Shown here one piece after another: positions 13,688 to 23,589 of a stretch of DNA of 35,597 bases (position 1 is the first letter of the stretch; each line of letters begins with the position of its first letter). The position numbers and the translations under genes were made by a program. The notes under the pieces are model-generated. The model was not told where the DNA came from. It saw nothing but the letters and a program-made list of their open reading frames with translations, and did no database searches. Source of the DNA: Chloroflexota bacterium (lineage in GTDB: Bacteria > Chloroflexota > Anaerolineae > Aggregatilineales > Ch27). The stretch spans positions 1 to 35,597 of the forward strand of contig JAIOAT010000040.1 in assembly GCA_019873685.1 (NCBI GenBank), read 5' to 3'.

Positions 13688-14500
13688 CTAGCGGCACGCG
13701 CTGACCGCCTCTCGAATCGCGTCGCGCAGGGCGCGGGCCGCCGCCGCCGGATCGGAATCGAAGATCACGGCGCGGGAAGCGTTGATAATCAGCCCTCGCC
13801 CGTCAGGGGCCAACCCGGCGCGGACGGTCGCCGCCACTTCCCCGCCCTGCGTCCCCACCCCCGGCACCAGCAGCGGCATCGCGCCTACCAGGGCGCGGAT
13901 GCGGGCCAGTTCGTCGGGGTAGGTTGCCCCGGCCACCAGCATACAGTTGCCGTGCGTGTTCCAGCTATCGCGCACCTGCTCCGCCACTATCTGCCACAGC
14001 GGGCGGCCATCGACAAGCCGATCCTGCAGCTCGCCCGCGCCGGGGTTAGAGGTCCGGCACAGGATGATGCAGCCCCTGTCCGCCCGCTCCAGGAAGGGCA
14101 TCAGCGCTTCCCGCCCCAGATACGGGTTGAGCGTGACCGCGTCAAAGCCAAGCCGGTCGAAGATCGCCGTGACATAGCCCTCATTGGTTGAGCCGATATC
14201 GGCCCGCTTGGCGTCACAAATGGTCAGGATGTCGGGGTGGGCGTCGCGCAGGTACGCCATCGTCAGGGCGAGGTCGGTCAGGCCTGCCGCACCACGCGCC
14301 TCGTAGAAAGCCATGTTGGGCTTGTAAGCGCTGACGTAAGGATAGGTCTGGTCAATGATCCAGCGGTTGAAGGCAAACTGCGGGTGCGGGTCGGCCTGGA
14401 AACGCGGCGGCAGCCGGTCGAACTGGCTATCCAGCCCGACGCACAGCAACGAATCGACCGCCTCCACCCGCCGGTAGTACTTGACAATCGCGCTGTTCAT
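13688..14500 (-). CDS. pyrF: Orotidine 5'-phosphate decarboxylase
   Basis: Catalyses the last step of de novo UMP synthesis, OMP to UMP plus CO2. The 270-residue length fits the longer bacterial PyrF subfamily. Visible motifs: LCVGLDSQFDRLP near the N-terminus, FNRWIIDQT, AYKPNMAFYE, the catalytic DAKRADIGSTN (Lys/Asp charge network), TLNPYLG, and a phosphate-binding LLVPGVGTQGG with GLIINASR. The ATG at 14500 overlaps the TGA of pyrE by four bases (ATGA, 14497-14500), so translation is coupled. The frame stays open further upstream, but that is read-through of the pyrE region with low-complexity sequence. It is the last gene of the operon and runs into the convergent kinase gene with a single base between the two stops and no visible terminator. 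Confidence 0.96.
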   Translation of the reverse strand: MNSAIVKYYRRVEAVDSLLCVGLDSQFDRLPPRFQADPHPQFAFNRWIIDQTYPYVSAYKPNMAFYEARGAAGLTDLALTMAYLRDAHPDILTICDAKRADIGSTNEGYVTAIFDRLGFDAVTLNPYLGREALMPFLERADRGCIILCRTSNPGAGELQDRLVDGRPLWQIVAEQVRDSWNTHGNCMLVAGATYPDELARIRALVGAMPLLVPGVGTQGGEVAATVRAGLAPDGRGLIINASRAVIFDSDPAAAARALRDAIREAVSACR

Positions 14501-15165
14501 CCTTCCGCCCCCTCCTGCGTTGGCCCCCGCCAGCCGTGCGGGTCGCGCAGCCACGCCTCCACCAGCGCCAGTTCCTCCGGGCGGAAGTAGCCCAGCGCCG
14601 CCGCCTCCGCCGCGATCGTGGTAAAGGGCGTCAGCGGGTGCAACCGCACCCCTGCCGCCTCGAATGCGGCCCACGCTTCCGGGAAGCCGTAGGTCGTGAT
14701 GCACAGGCAGTCAGTCACCGTCGCCCCTGCCGCCCGCAGCGCCTCAACCCCGGCCAGGCTGCTGCCGCCTGTGGTGACCAGATCCTCTACCAGCAGCACG
14801 CGCCGCCCGGCGACATCGCCGCCCTCGATCTGGCTGCGCAGACCGTGATCTTTGGCCTCCTTGCGGACAAACACTGACGGCGTCATCAGGCGATAGGCCA
14901 GGGCCGCACTGTGCGGGATGCCCGCCGCAGCGATCCCGGCGATCACGTCGAAGGTCAGGCGTTGCGCGGCGATCAGCTGGCAAAAGCCTTCGATCACCAG
15001 CCGCCACTGCGCCGGCCAGAAAGGCAACCGCCGGTTATCCACATAGACCGGCGAGAGGATGCCGGACTTGAACGTGACCGGCGCGCGCGGCGAAAAGACC
15101 ACCGCCCGGATTTCCAGCAGAGCGCGGGCGATCGCCTGCGGCGAAACGTCAACAGATGCGGCCAT
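14497..15165 (-). CDS. pyrE: Orotate phosphoribosyltransferase
   Basis: Transfers phosphoribose from PRPP to orotate, giving OMP for PyrF. The 222-residue protein shows the PRPP-binding signature VLLVEDLVTTGGSS (Asp pair and TTGGSS loop), the N-terminal FKSGILSPVYVDNR region that binds orotate, the GIAAAGIPHSAALA stretch and the flexible-loop lysine motif VRKEAKDHG. ATG 15165 has AAGGA just upstream within GGGGAGTAAGGACA. Its stop overlaps pyrF by four bases. A 113-nt gap with a small hairpin separates it from pyrD. The C-terminal extension HGWRGPTQEGAEG is nothing unusual. Confidence 0.96.
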   Translation of the reverse strand: MAASVDVSPQAIARALLEIRAVVFSPRAPVTFKSGILSPVYVDNRRLPFWPAQWRLVIEGFCQLIAAQRLTFDVIAGIAAAGIPHSAALAYRLMTPSVFVRKEAKDHGLRSQIEGGDVAGRRVLLVEDLVTTGGSSLAGVEALRAAGATVTDCLCITTYGFPEAWAAFEAAGVRLHPLTPFTTIAAEAAALGYFRPEELALVEAWLRDPHGWRGPTQEGAEG

Positions 15166-15205
15166 TGTCCTTACTCCCCAAACCCAGGCGCACGGCTACC
15201 CGCAG

Positions 15206-15231
15206 GGCGTCGGCTGCCGCCGATCGACGCC
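15206..15231 (-). other. Hairpin in the pyrD-pyrE gap
   Basis: GGCGTCG (15206-15212) pairs with CGACGCC (15225-15231), and the inner bases can extend the stem. It lies in the only sizeable gap between pyrD and pyrE (15166-15278). No T-run follows on the - strand, so it is more likely an mRNA-processing or stability element than a terminator. Confidence 0.4.
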
Positions 15232-15278
15232 GGGCCTGCAGCCAGCACATGCTCCGCACCAACGCGCCCTGCTCTCCA

Positions 15279-16430
15279 CTATTCCCCATGTTCTCCTGCC
15301 ATCTCCGCCTGGATCAACGCCGCGGCATACGGCCCCCGGTAGACCAGCGCCGACCAGTACTGCGCCGCCCGGACGCCCAGCGCGGCAAAATCGCGGTAGG
15401 TTGCGCCGTCCTGCACACCCCCGCAGGCAATCACATCAACCGGCCAACCGCCCGCCGTCCGCTCTTCCACCAGGGCGCGCACCGCCGCCAGCGCCGGAGC
15501 GTGCAACCGCCCGCCGCCCACGCCCGCCATCAGCGCCCCATCGCCCGGCGCAGGCAGGCCGAGTGTGTTGGTGGCGATCACAGCCCGCACGCCCACCGCT
15601 GCGAACACGCGCAGCAGGGCGTGGTACTGGGCAGTGCTCAGGTCCGGCCCCACTTTGACCCACAGCGGGATCGTCCGACCGGCTGCCGTCTCGGCCTCGC
15701 GCAGGCACGCCACCGCCGCGCTGCACAACTGCTCAGCCAGGTCGGCGGTCTGGTTGCCGCCCGGATCGTCTTCGGTATTGGGGCAGCTCAGGTTGAGCGT
15801 GAACCAGGTCGGGTATACCCCGCGCTCCAGAAAGGCATGCAGGGAAGTCAGCACTTCCTCCGTCTGGCGGTCCGGATCGTCCACGCCGGGGCTGACAGCG
15901 ATGTTGATCCCATATTGTGCGGGCAACTCGCGCTTACGCGCGGCCAGGAAAGCCGCCGCTGCCAGCACGCCGGGGTTGCGCAGACCGACGCGATTCTGCG
16001 TCGAGGCGGTAGCCGGCTCGCGCCACAGGACAGTGCCGGGGTTGCCGGAACGCGGCCAGCGGGTGTAGGAGCCGAACTCAACCGGCCCGGCCAGCGCCGG
16101 GATCGTCCGCCAGCCGGGGATGATATTCCGCCCGGTATGCACGGCGTCCAGCGCCGCCGCTTCATCGGCGAAGCCCTCGCCTTTGACCAGCCCCGCCGCC
16201 AGAATCAACGGATGTTCCAGCTGCACGCCGCCCACCGCGACCGGCGCGGGCGGCATCATCGCCCGCCGCAACGCCCCCAGCAGCCCGGCCAGCCAGGGCT
16301 GGCCATCGGCGAAGCGCAGCAGGTGCAGCATATGCGCGTGAGCCTGCTGCGCTGATGACGTGCGGAAGATCAGCGGGCGCAGCAGACCGGCATAGCCCGC
16401 GCGGTTGAGCCACAGCAGGAAACGCCTCAC
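15279..16430 (-). CDS. pyrD: Dihydroorotate dehydrogenase, class-2-like, with a Cys at the catalytic position
   Basis: Oxidises dihydroorotate to orotate using FMN. The 383-residue length and N-terminal helical segment (LLWLNRAGYAGLLRPLIF, then SAQQAHAHMLHLL) resemble the membrane-associated, quinone-linked class 2 enzymes, as does NRVGLRNPG. FMN and substrate motifs visible: AAGLVKGEGF, FTLNLSCPNTEDD, WVKVGPD, ATNTLG and IACGGVQDG. The residue aligned with the class 2 catalytic serine is Cys216 (NLSC rather than NISS), a class 1 feature. No pyrK, the electron-transfer subunit of class 1B enzymes, lies nearby. The GTG start at 16430 overlaps the TGA of pyrC (GTGA, 16427-16430). I infer a membrane-peripheral enzyme passing electrons to quinone. 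Confidence 0.92.
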   Translation of the reverse strand: MRRFLLWLNRAGYAGLLRPLIFRTSSAQQAHAHMLHLLRFADGQPWLAGLLGALRRAMMPPAPVAVGGVQLEHPLILAAGLVKGEGFADEAAALDAVHTGRNIIPGWRTIPALAGPVEFGSYTRWPRSGNPGTVLWREPATASTQNRVGLRNPGVLAAAAFLAARKRELPAQYGINIAVSPGVDDPDRQTEEVLTSLHAFLERGVYPTWFTLNLSCPNTEDDPGGNQTADLAEQLCSAAVACLREAETAAGRTIPLWVKVGPDLSTAQYHALLRVFAAVGVRAVIATNTLGLPAPGDGALMAGVGGGRLHAPALAAVRALVEERTAGGWPVDVIACGGVQDGATYRDFAALGVRAAQYWSALVYRGPYAAALIQAEMAGEHGE

Positions 16431-17512
16431 CCCGCCGCCCCCTCCCCACCGAACAGGTTCCGCCCGGAACCCGGCTCAGCCAGAACCTGCGTCCCGTCGA
16501 AGACCAGCCGCCCGCGAATCCAGACCTCGCGCACCCGCCCGTAGACGCGCATCCCGGCGAAGGGGGACCAGCCGGGCGCTGTGCGCAGGTTGGCGGGGAT
16601 GATCACGAACGAATCGGCCAGGTCGACGCGCGTGTACGTCCCCTCCGGCGGGTGCAGACCAAAGATACGCTGCGGGTTGAGCGCCACCAGTTCCACCAGA
16701 CGCGCCTCGCTCAGACGCCCCTCGTGCACCGCCAGCCCCAGCAGCGGCAGGGTTGTTTCCAGCCCCGGCACGCCAAAGGCCGGTTGCGGCGCGGTTTTCT
16801 CCGCCACCGTATGCGGCGCGTGATCCGACTCGATCACGTCAACGAGGCCATCTGCCACCGCCGCCCACAGCGCCTCCACGTCCATCCGCGTCTTCAGTTC
16901 CGGCTTCATCCACCCGAAGCCGCCCAGCCGGGGGAGATCATCCTCAGTCAGGTAGAGGTGATGCGGGGTGACGCCGATGCTGATCGGCAGGCCCTCAGCC
17001 CGCGCCGCCCGCAGGTAGCCGATCTCCTCGGCGGTGCTGACGTGGCAAAAGTGGGTATGCTTGCCGGTGCGGCGAACCAGCTCCAGGATACGGGGGATGG
17101 TCTCGCCTTCGGCATGGACGGCGATCACCCGTCCGGCAGGCCAGGCGGCGTAGATTCGCTCCCGCAGCGCCTGATCCTCCACCAGCAGCGTGCCGGTCGT
17201 GGCGTTGTTGTAGATCTTCAGCCCGCAGACCGTCCCGCTCACCGCCGCGAACTCAGCCGTGTTATCCGCCTGACTGGCGCCAAAGTAGACGCCCCAGTCG
17301 CAGACTGCTTCCTCGCCCAGGGCAGCCAGCTTACGCGCCAGGGCAGGGCGATCGATGGTCGGCGGGGGCGTGTTGGGCATATCCAGTACGGCCCAGTACC
17401 CTCCGGCCAGCGCAGCAGCTGTCTCACTGGCGAACGTCGCCTTGTGTGACCAGTCCAGCCCGCGCAGGTGCACATGCGGATCGACCATGCCGGGGATGGT
17501 GAGCAGAGTCAT
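16427..17512 (-). CDS. pyrC: Dihydroorotase
   Basis: Interconverts carbamoyl aspartate and dihydroorotate, a zinc-dependent amidohydrolase step. Start ATG 17512 has GGGAAGGGAAA about 8 bases upstream; an in-frame GTG at 17533 would add only seven residues. The 361-residue protein has the metal motif VDPHVHLR at residues 10-17, LDMPNTPP, GLKIYNNATTG (the Lys is a candidate for carbamylation), the histidines of VIAVHAEGE and THFCHVSTAEE, and the late metal-binding Asp in ESDHAPHT. The C-terminal part (NPQRIFGLHPPEG) is typical of dihydroorotases. It sits 68 nt after pyrB and overlaps pyrD by four bases. Confidence 0.95.
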   Translation of the reverse strand: MTLLTIPGMVDPHVHLRGLDWSHKATFASETAAALAGGYWAVLDMPNTPPPTIDRPALARKLAALGEEAVCDWGVYFGASQADNTAEFAAVSGTVCGLKIYNNATTGTLLVEDQALRERIYAAWPAGRVIAVHAEGETIPRILELVRRTGKHTHFCHVSTAEEIGYLRAARAEGLPISIGVTPHHLYLTEDDLPRLGGFGWMKPELKTRMDVEALWAAVADGLVDVIESDHAPHTVAEKTAPQPAFGVPGLETTLPLLGLAVHEGRLSEARLVELVALNPQRIFGLHPPEGTYTRVDLADSFVIIPANLRTAPGWSPFAGMRVYGRVREVWIRGRLVFDGTQVLAEPGSGRNLFGGEGAAG

Positions 17513-17542
17513 GGCGCGTTTCCCTTCCCTCACAACCGGTCT

Positions 17543-17571
17543 GGCGGGCCAGGCAGGTGGCCCGGCCCGCC
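17543..17571 (-). other. Intercistronic hairpin between pyrB and pyrC
   Basis: GGCGGGCC (17543-17550) pairs perfectly with GGCCCGCC (17564-17571) across a 13-base loop. No T-run follows in the direction of transcription. It may protect the pyrB message or modulate read-through to pyrC. Confidence 0.45.
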
Positions 17572-17580
17572 CTCAGGCAG

Positions 17581-18657
17581 CTAGACCCACAGCCCGCCCA
17601 GCACTTTGGCCAGCAGGGCCATCCGCACAAACATACCGTTTTCCATCTGGCGGAAGTACACCGCCCGCGGATCGGCGTCCAGCGCGTCGTGATCCTCCGG
17701 CGTGCCCATCTCGTTCTTGCGGGGCAGCGGGTGCATCAGGATGGCATCCGCCTTGGCCTGGGACAGCACCGGCAGCGTCATGATGAAACGATCCTTGATC
17801 GCCTCGTAGTCTTCCGGCGCAATGAACCGTTCTTCCTGGACACGCGTCCAGTAGATCACGTCGGTATGGCCGAGCACATCATAGAGGTTGTCCGTCTCGT
17901 AGACCGTGATCCCCATGCTCTTGACCAGGCTGACAACCGATTCGGGCATACGCAGCACATCCGGCGCAACAAGGTTGAGCGTGACGCCCTGCGCGCCATA
18001 GAAAGCCAGCAGCTTGGCCAGCGAATGGACGGTGCGCCCGTGCTTGAGGTCGCCTACCAGCGTGATGTTCAGGCCGTCGATTGTCTTCTTGAAGTCGTAA
18101 ATGGTGAACAGGTCCAGCAGGGCCTGGGTGGGATGCTCGCCCACACCGTCGCCGCCGCTGATCACCACCGGCTGGCGAACGATGCCCTGATCGCGGAGCG
18201 TATCCAGGTAATGGGCGGCCTCGTAGGAAGAGCCAACTTCCGGGTGACGCAAGACGATCACGTCCGCGTAGCAGCCAACCGCACGCACCGTATCGGCCAG
18301 ATTCTCGCCCTTGTAGATCGACGAGAAGTGCACGCCGTTGCTGGCCGTGATCACCTGCCCGCCCAGATGACTCATCGCCGCCTGGAAGGACATATCGGTA
18401 CGGGTACTGGCCTCGTAGAACAGGGTCGCCATCACCCGCCCTGCGCCAAGCTGAAGCAGACCGCGGTCGTTCTGCTTCATGCGCCTGCGGATCGACAGCG
18501 TGGCATCAAACAGGATTTGCAGGTCCTGGCGGCCAAACTGATCGACGGAGATGATGTGCTTGCCCGTGAAGTCGCCTTCGATCCGCGGCGGTTTGTACAC
18601 GTCGATGAAGCGGATGGACTGGCGCAGATCAGCACCTTTGAGCGTTACCTGGGACAT
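17581..18657 (-). CDS. pyrB: Aspartate carbamoyltransferase catalytic subunit
   Basis: Joins carbamoyl phosphate and aspartate, the committed step of pyrimidine synthesis. ATG 18657 gives a 358-residue protein starting MSQVTLKGADLRQ. The frame is open far upstream, but that part is leader sequence lacking any family motif. GGGAGG lies at 18670-18675 and a second AGG is closer to the ATG. Key motifs: carbamoyl phosphate loop FYEASTRTDMSF, then a lysine-bearing SSIYKGENLADT, VVISGGDGVGEHPTQALLDL, DLKHGRTVHSL for aspartate, and MHPLPRKNE near the C-terminus. It is somewhat longer than typical catalytic chains of about 310 residues. No regulatory chain (pyrI) gene is present. It is the first gene of the operon, behind a structured leader with an intrinsic terminator. 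Confidence 0.95.
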   Translation of the reverse strand: MSQVTLKGADLRQSIRFIDVYKPPRIEGDFTGKHIISVDQFGRQDLQILFDATLSIRRRMKQNDRGLLQLGAGRVMATLFYEASTRTDMSFQAAMSHLGGQVITASNGVHFSSIYKGENLADTVRAVGCYADVIVLRHPEVGSSYEAAHYLDTLRDQGIVRQPVVISGGDGVGEHPTQALLDLFTIYDFKKTIDGLNITLVGDLKHGRTVHSLAKLLAFYGAQGVTLNLVAPDVLRMPESVVSLVKSMGITVYETDNLYDVLGHTDVIYWTRVQEERFIAPEDYEAIKDRFIMTLPVLSQAKADAILMHPLPRKNEMGTPEDHDALDADPRAVYFRQMENGMFVRMALLAKVLGGLWV

Positions 18658-18677
18658 GGAACCTGGTGACCTCCCAT

Positions 18678-18702
18678 AAAAAAGCCACCCCGTGGGTGGC
18701 TT
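18678..18702 (-). terminator. Intrinsic terminator (probable attenuator) just before pyrB
   Basis: On the - strand AAGCCACCC pairs with GGGTGGCTT across a three-base loop, followed at once by a six-T tract (18683-18678). It lies 20 bases before the pyrB start codon and only 2 bases after the stop of a possible leader peptide. No other - strand gene lies upstream, so the transcript it would end must be the pyr leader itself. That is the arrangement of an attenuator. Confidence 0.8.
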
Positions 18703-18704
18703 GA

Positions 18705-18851
18705 TCACGAACAAGAGCTTGAAAGTCTGGCGGTGGACGCCGGTCCGGCGATCAACGGCAAAGCGCGGCGCTGGCGCCCCTCCACGCTGGCCTGGAGCGC
18801 CGCCGGATGCACCCGCGTGCGCAACACCGTTAACCCTGACCGAACCTTCAT
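18705..18851 (-). CDS. Possible pyr leader peptide (up to 48 aa)
   Basis: An open frame runs from ATG 18851 to TGA 18707-18705. It starts MKVRSGLTVLRTRV and ends STARLSSSCS. An in-frame GTG at 18827 has AGGG six bases upstream and may be the better start (40 residues). The stop codon lies 2 bases before the 5' arm of the pyrB-proximal terminator, so a ribosome finishing this frame would cover that arm and block the hairpin. This is the logic of UTP-sensitive attenuation known for enteric pyrBI and rph-pyrE. The weakness is that open frames of this size are common by chance in GC-rich DNA. Confidence 0.35.
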   Translation of the reverse strand: MKVRSGLTVLRTRVHPAALQASVEGRQRRALPLIAGPASTARLSSSCS

Positions 18852-18902
18852 CCTGCTGGCATCCCTGCACTGATGAACCGTTGCTGTGGGGGTACCGCTC
18901 TG

Positions 18903-18924
18903 GCCTGCCCGCTGGCTGGCAGGC
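18903..18924 (-). other. Hairpin in the pyr leader
   Basis: On the - strand GCCTGCC pairs with GGCAGGC across an 8-base loop. It lies about 30 bases after the predicted transcription start and directly follows a six-T stretch (18932-18927). This could be a transcription pause or regulatory structure in the leader. Confidence 0.4.
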
Positions 18925-18957
18925 ACAAAAAACCAGAGCCGCTGGCCCTGGACTTTC

Positions 18958-18986
18958 AGGGTACACAGGACGGGCCGCTTTGTCAA
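18958..18986 (-). promoter_or_regulatory. Promoter of the pyr operon
   Basis: On the - strand a perfect -35 TTGACA (18986-18981) is separated by exactly 17 bases from TACCCT (18963-18958). The predicted start of transcription is near 18951, giving a leader of about 295 nt before pyrB. The -10 matches the consensus only at T, A and the final T, which is modest, but the -35 and spacing are ideal. Confidence 0.65.
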
Positions 18987-18998
18987 GAGAAATTTCTC
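18987..18998. promoter_or_regulatory. Perfect 12-bp palindrome abutting the pyr -35 box
   Basis: GAGAAATTTCTC is a perfect dyad directly upstream of TTGACA on the pyr side. It is AT-rich within GC-rich DNA. It could be an operator for a DNA-binding regulator or an UP-like element; no regulator can be named. Confidence 0.4.
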
Positions 18999-19043
18999 CG
19001 CGCCTGCGCCCCGTCCCACCCCCCACTGCGCTGCGCACAGATT

Positions 19044-19081
19044 CCCCCCTCTCCATTCATGGAGAGGGGGCAGGGGGTGAG
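19044..19081. repeat. REP-like palindrome with GGGGGTGAG tail
   Basis: CCCCCTCTCC (19045-19054) pairs perfectly with GGAGAGGGGG (19061-19070) around the loop ATTCAT, followed by CAGGGGGTGAG. The layout, a C/T-rich stem followed by a GGGGTGAG tail, resembles short interspersed palindromes that I recall as dispersed in many bacterial genomes. Only one copy is in this window, so repeat status is inferred. It lies in the 571-bp divergent gap between pyrB and lacZ. Confidence 0.5.
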
Positions 19082-19156
19082 ACCAGGCGGACGACCTCCC
19101 CCCCAGTTTCAACCGACATGGACACACTGCACCCCCGCTCAAGCGTATGCGGATAA

Positions 19157-22476
<3,320 letters not shown>

Positions 22477-22556
22477 GCGCGGGTGACGACGTGCAGAGTC
22501 TCGCCCGGCTGCTGATGCCGCTGGCCGCCGGGTGATCCGGTAGGGGAACGACTGAC

Positions 22557-22594
22557 TCAAAAGGGCGCACCCTCTGCGGCGTGCGCCCTTTTTT
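22557..22594. terminator. Bidirectional intrinsic terminator between lacZ and rbsC
   Basis: AAAAGGGCGCAC (22559-22570) pairs with GTGCGCCCTTTTTT (22581-22594), with a 10-base loop and a six-T run on the + strand. On the - strand the hairpin is followed by four T's and so can also end the ribose operon transcript, whose last stop is at 22615. Confidence 0.92.
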
Positions 22595-22614
22595 GACTTC
22601 CAGCGGAAAGCAGT

Positions 22615-23589
22615 TCAGCGATTCTCCAGCCGCTTGGTGTACATATCGACGGCGACCGCCAGGACGAGCACGATGCCCTGAATCACCTGTTGCGGGTAGG
22701 AAGCCACGCGCAACAGGTTCATGCCGTTGCCCAGCACGCCGACGATCAGCGCGCCGACCACCGCGCCCAGCACGCTCCCCACCCCGCCGAACAGGCTGAC
22801 CCCGCCCAGCACCGCCGCCGCAATCGCGTTCAACTCAAAGCCAACCGCCACCTGGGGCTGGGCCGACCAGAGCCGCGCCGTCAGCAGCAGTCCCGCCAGC
22901 CCGGCCAACAACCCGCTGATCCCGTAGGTCAGCAGCTTGACGCGGTTGACCGCCACACCGGCCAGCCGCGCCGTCTCTTCACCGCCGCCAATGGCGTAAA
23001 CATGCAGGCCAAAGCGCGTCTGGGTCAGCAGCAAATAGGCAAGCGCCACAATCACCAGCCAGACGATCACCGGGACCGGCACTTCCGCCACCACCCCCGA
23101 CCCCCAGAAGGTGTAAGCGTCGCCCATGCCGGAAATCGGGCGGCCTTCGGTATAGACCAGCGTCAGACCGCGGGCAATACCCATCGTCGCCAGCGTAGCC
23201 ACGAACGGCGGCAGTTTGCCGTAAACCACCAGCACGCCGTTGAGCAGCCCGATGGCCAGACCCACCACCAGCCCGATCGCCATGCTGGTGTAGACCGGCA
23301 GGCCGTCGCGCACGATCAGCCCGGCGGAGATGGCCCCGGCCAGCGCCGCCACCGACCCCACTGACAGATCGATCCCGCCGACCAGCATGGCCATGGTCAT
23401 GCCGACCGCCATGATAATCACCGGTGCGTTCTGCACCAGGATGTTGACCAGATTGCGCGACTGCAAGAATCGATCCGACGCCAGCGAGAAGAATACCACC
23501 AGCGTCAGTAGGATGATGAACACCGTCCCGCGCCGCAGCCAGCTGGCAAAGATGGCCCGCCGAGCCTGGACACCTGTCACTGTGGTCAT
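22615..23589 (-). CDS. rbsC: Ribose-type ABC transporter permease, copy 1
   Basis: A 324-residue integral membrane protein of the BPD_transp_2 / RbsC family. It shows a basic N-terminus, about 8-10 hydrophobic segments, the conserved GGIDLSVGSVAALAGAI motif, LPPFVATLATMGIARGL and the C-terminal GVGSVLGAVVGALIVGVLGNGMNLL. It forms the transmembrane channel for sugar uptake with RbsA. The ATG at 23589 overlaps the TGA of rbsA (ATGA, 23586-23589). It is the last gene of the operon and is only moderately similar to the second permease at 27049-28008. Two different permeases with one ATPase suggest a heterodimeric channel. Confidence 0.93.
   Translation of the reverse strand: MTTVTGVQARRAIFASWLRRGTVFIILLTLVVFFSLASDRFLQSRNLVNILVQNAPVIIMAVGMTMAMLVGGIDLSVGSVAALAGAISAGLIVRDGLPVYTSMAIGLVVGLAIGLLNGVLVVYGKLPPFVATLATMGIARGLTLVYTEGRPISGMGDAYTFWGSGVVAEVPVPVIVWLVIVALAYLLLTQTRFGLHVYAIGGGEETARLAGVAVNRVKLLTYGISGLLAGLAGLLLTARLWSAQPQVAVGFELNAIAAAVLGGVSLFGGVGSVLGAVVGALIVGVLGNGMNLLRVASYPQQVIQGIVLVLAVAVDMYTKRLENR

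Noticed and set aside
15156-16355. 399-codon open frame on the + strand over pyrD
   Set aside because: Antisense to a well-supported PyrD; translation is Arg/Pro/His-rich with no motif.
18885-18900. A T-box-like GGGGGTACCGC on the + strand upstream of lacZ
   Set aside because: It only partly matches the T-box core, has no specifier stem or T-run terminator on that strand, and lacZ is not an amino-acid gene. GGTACC is also a plain palindrome.
18946-18954. AGTCCAGGG on the - strand resembling part of a PyrR binding loop
   Set aside because: It overlaps the predicted transcription start instead of lying within the leader, the rest of the PyrR loop is missing, and no pyrR gene is in the window.
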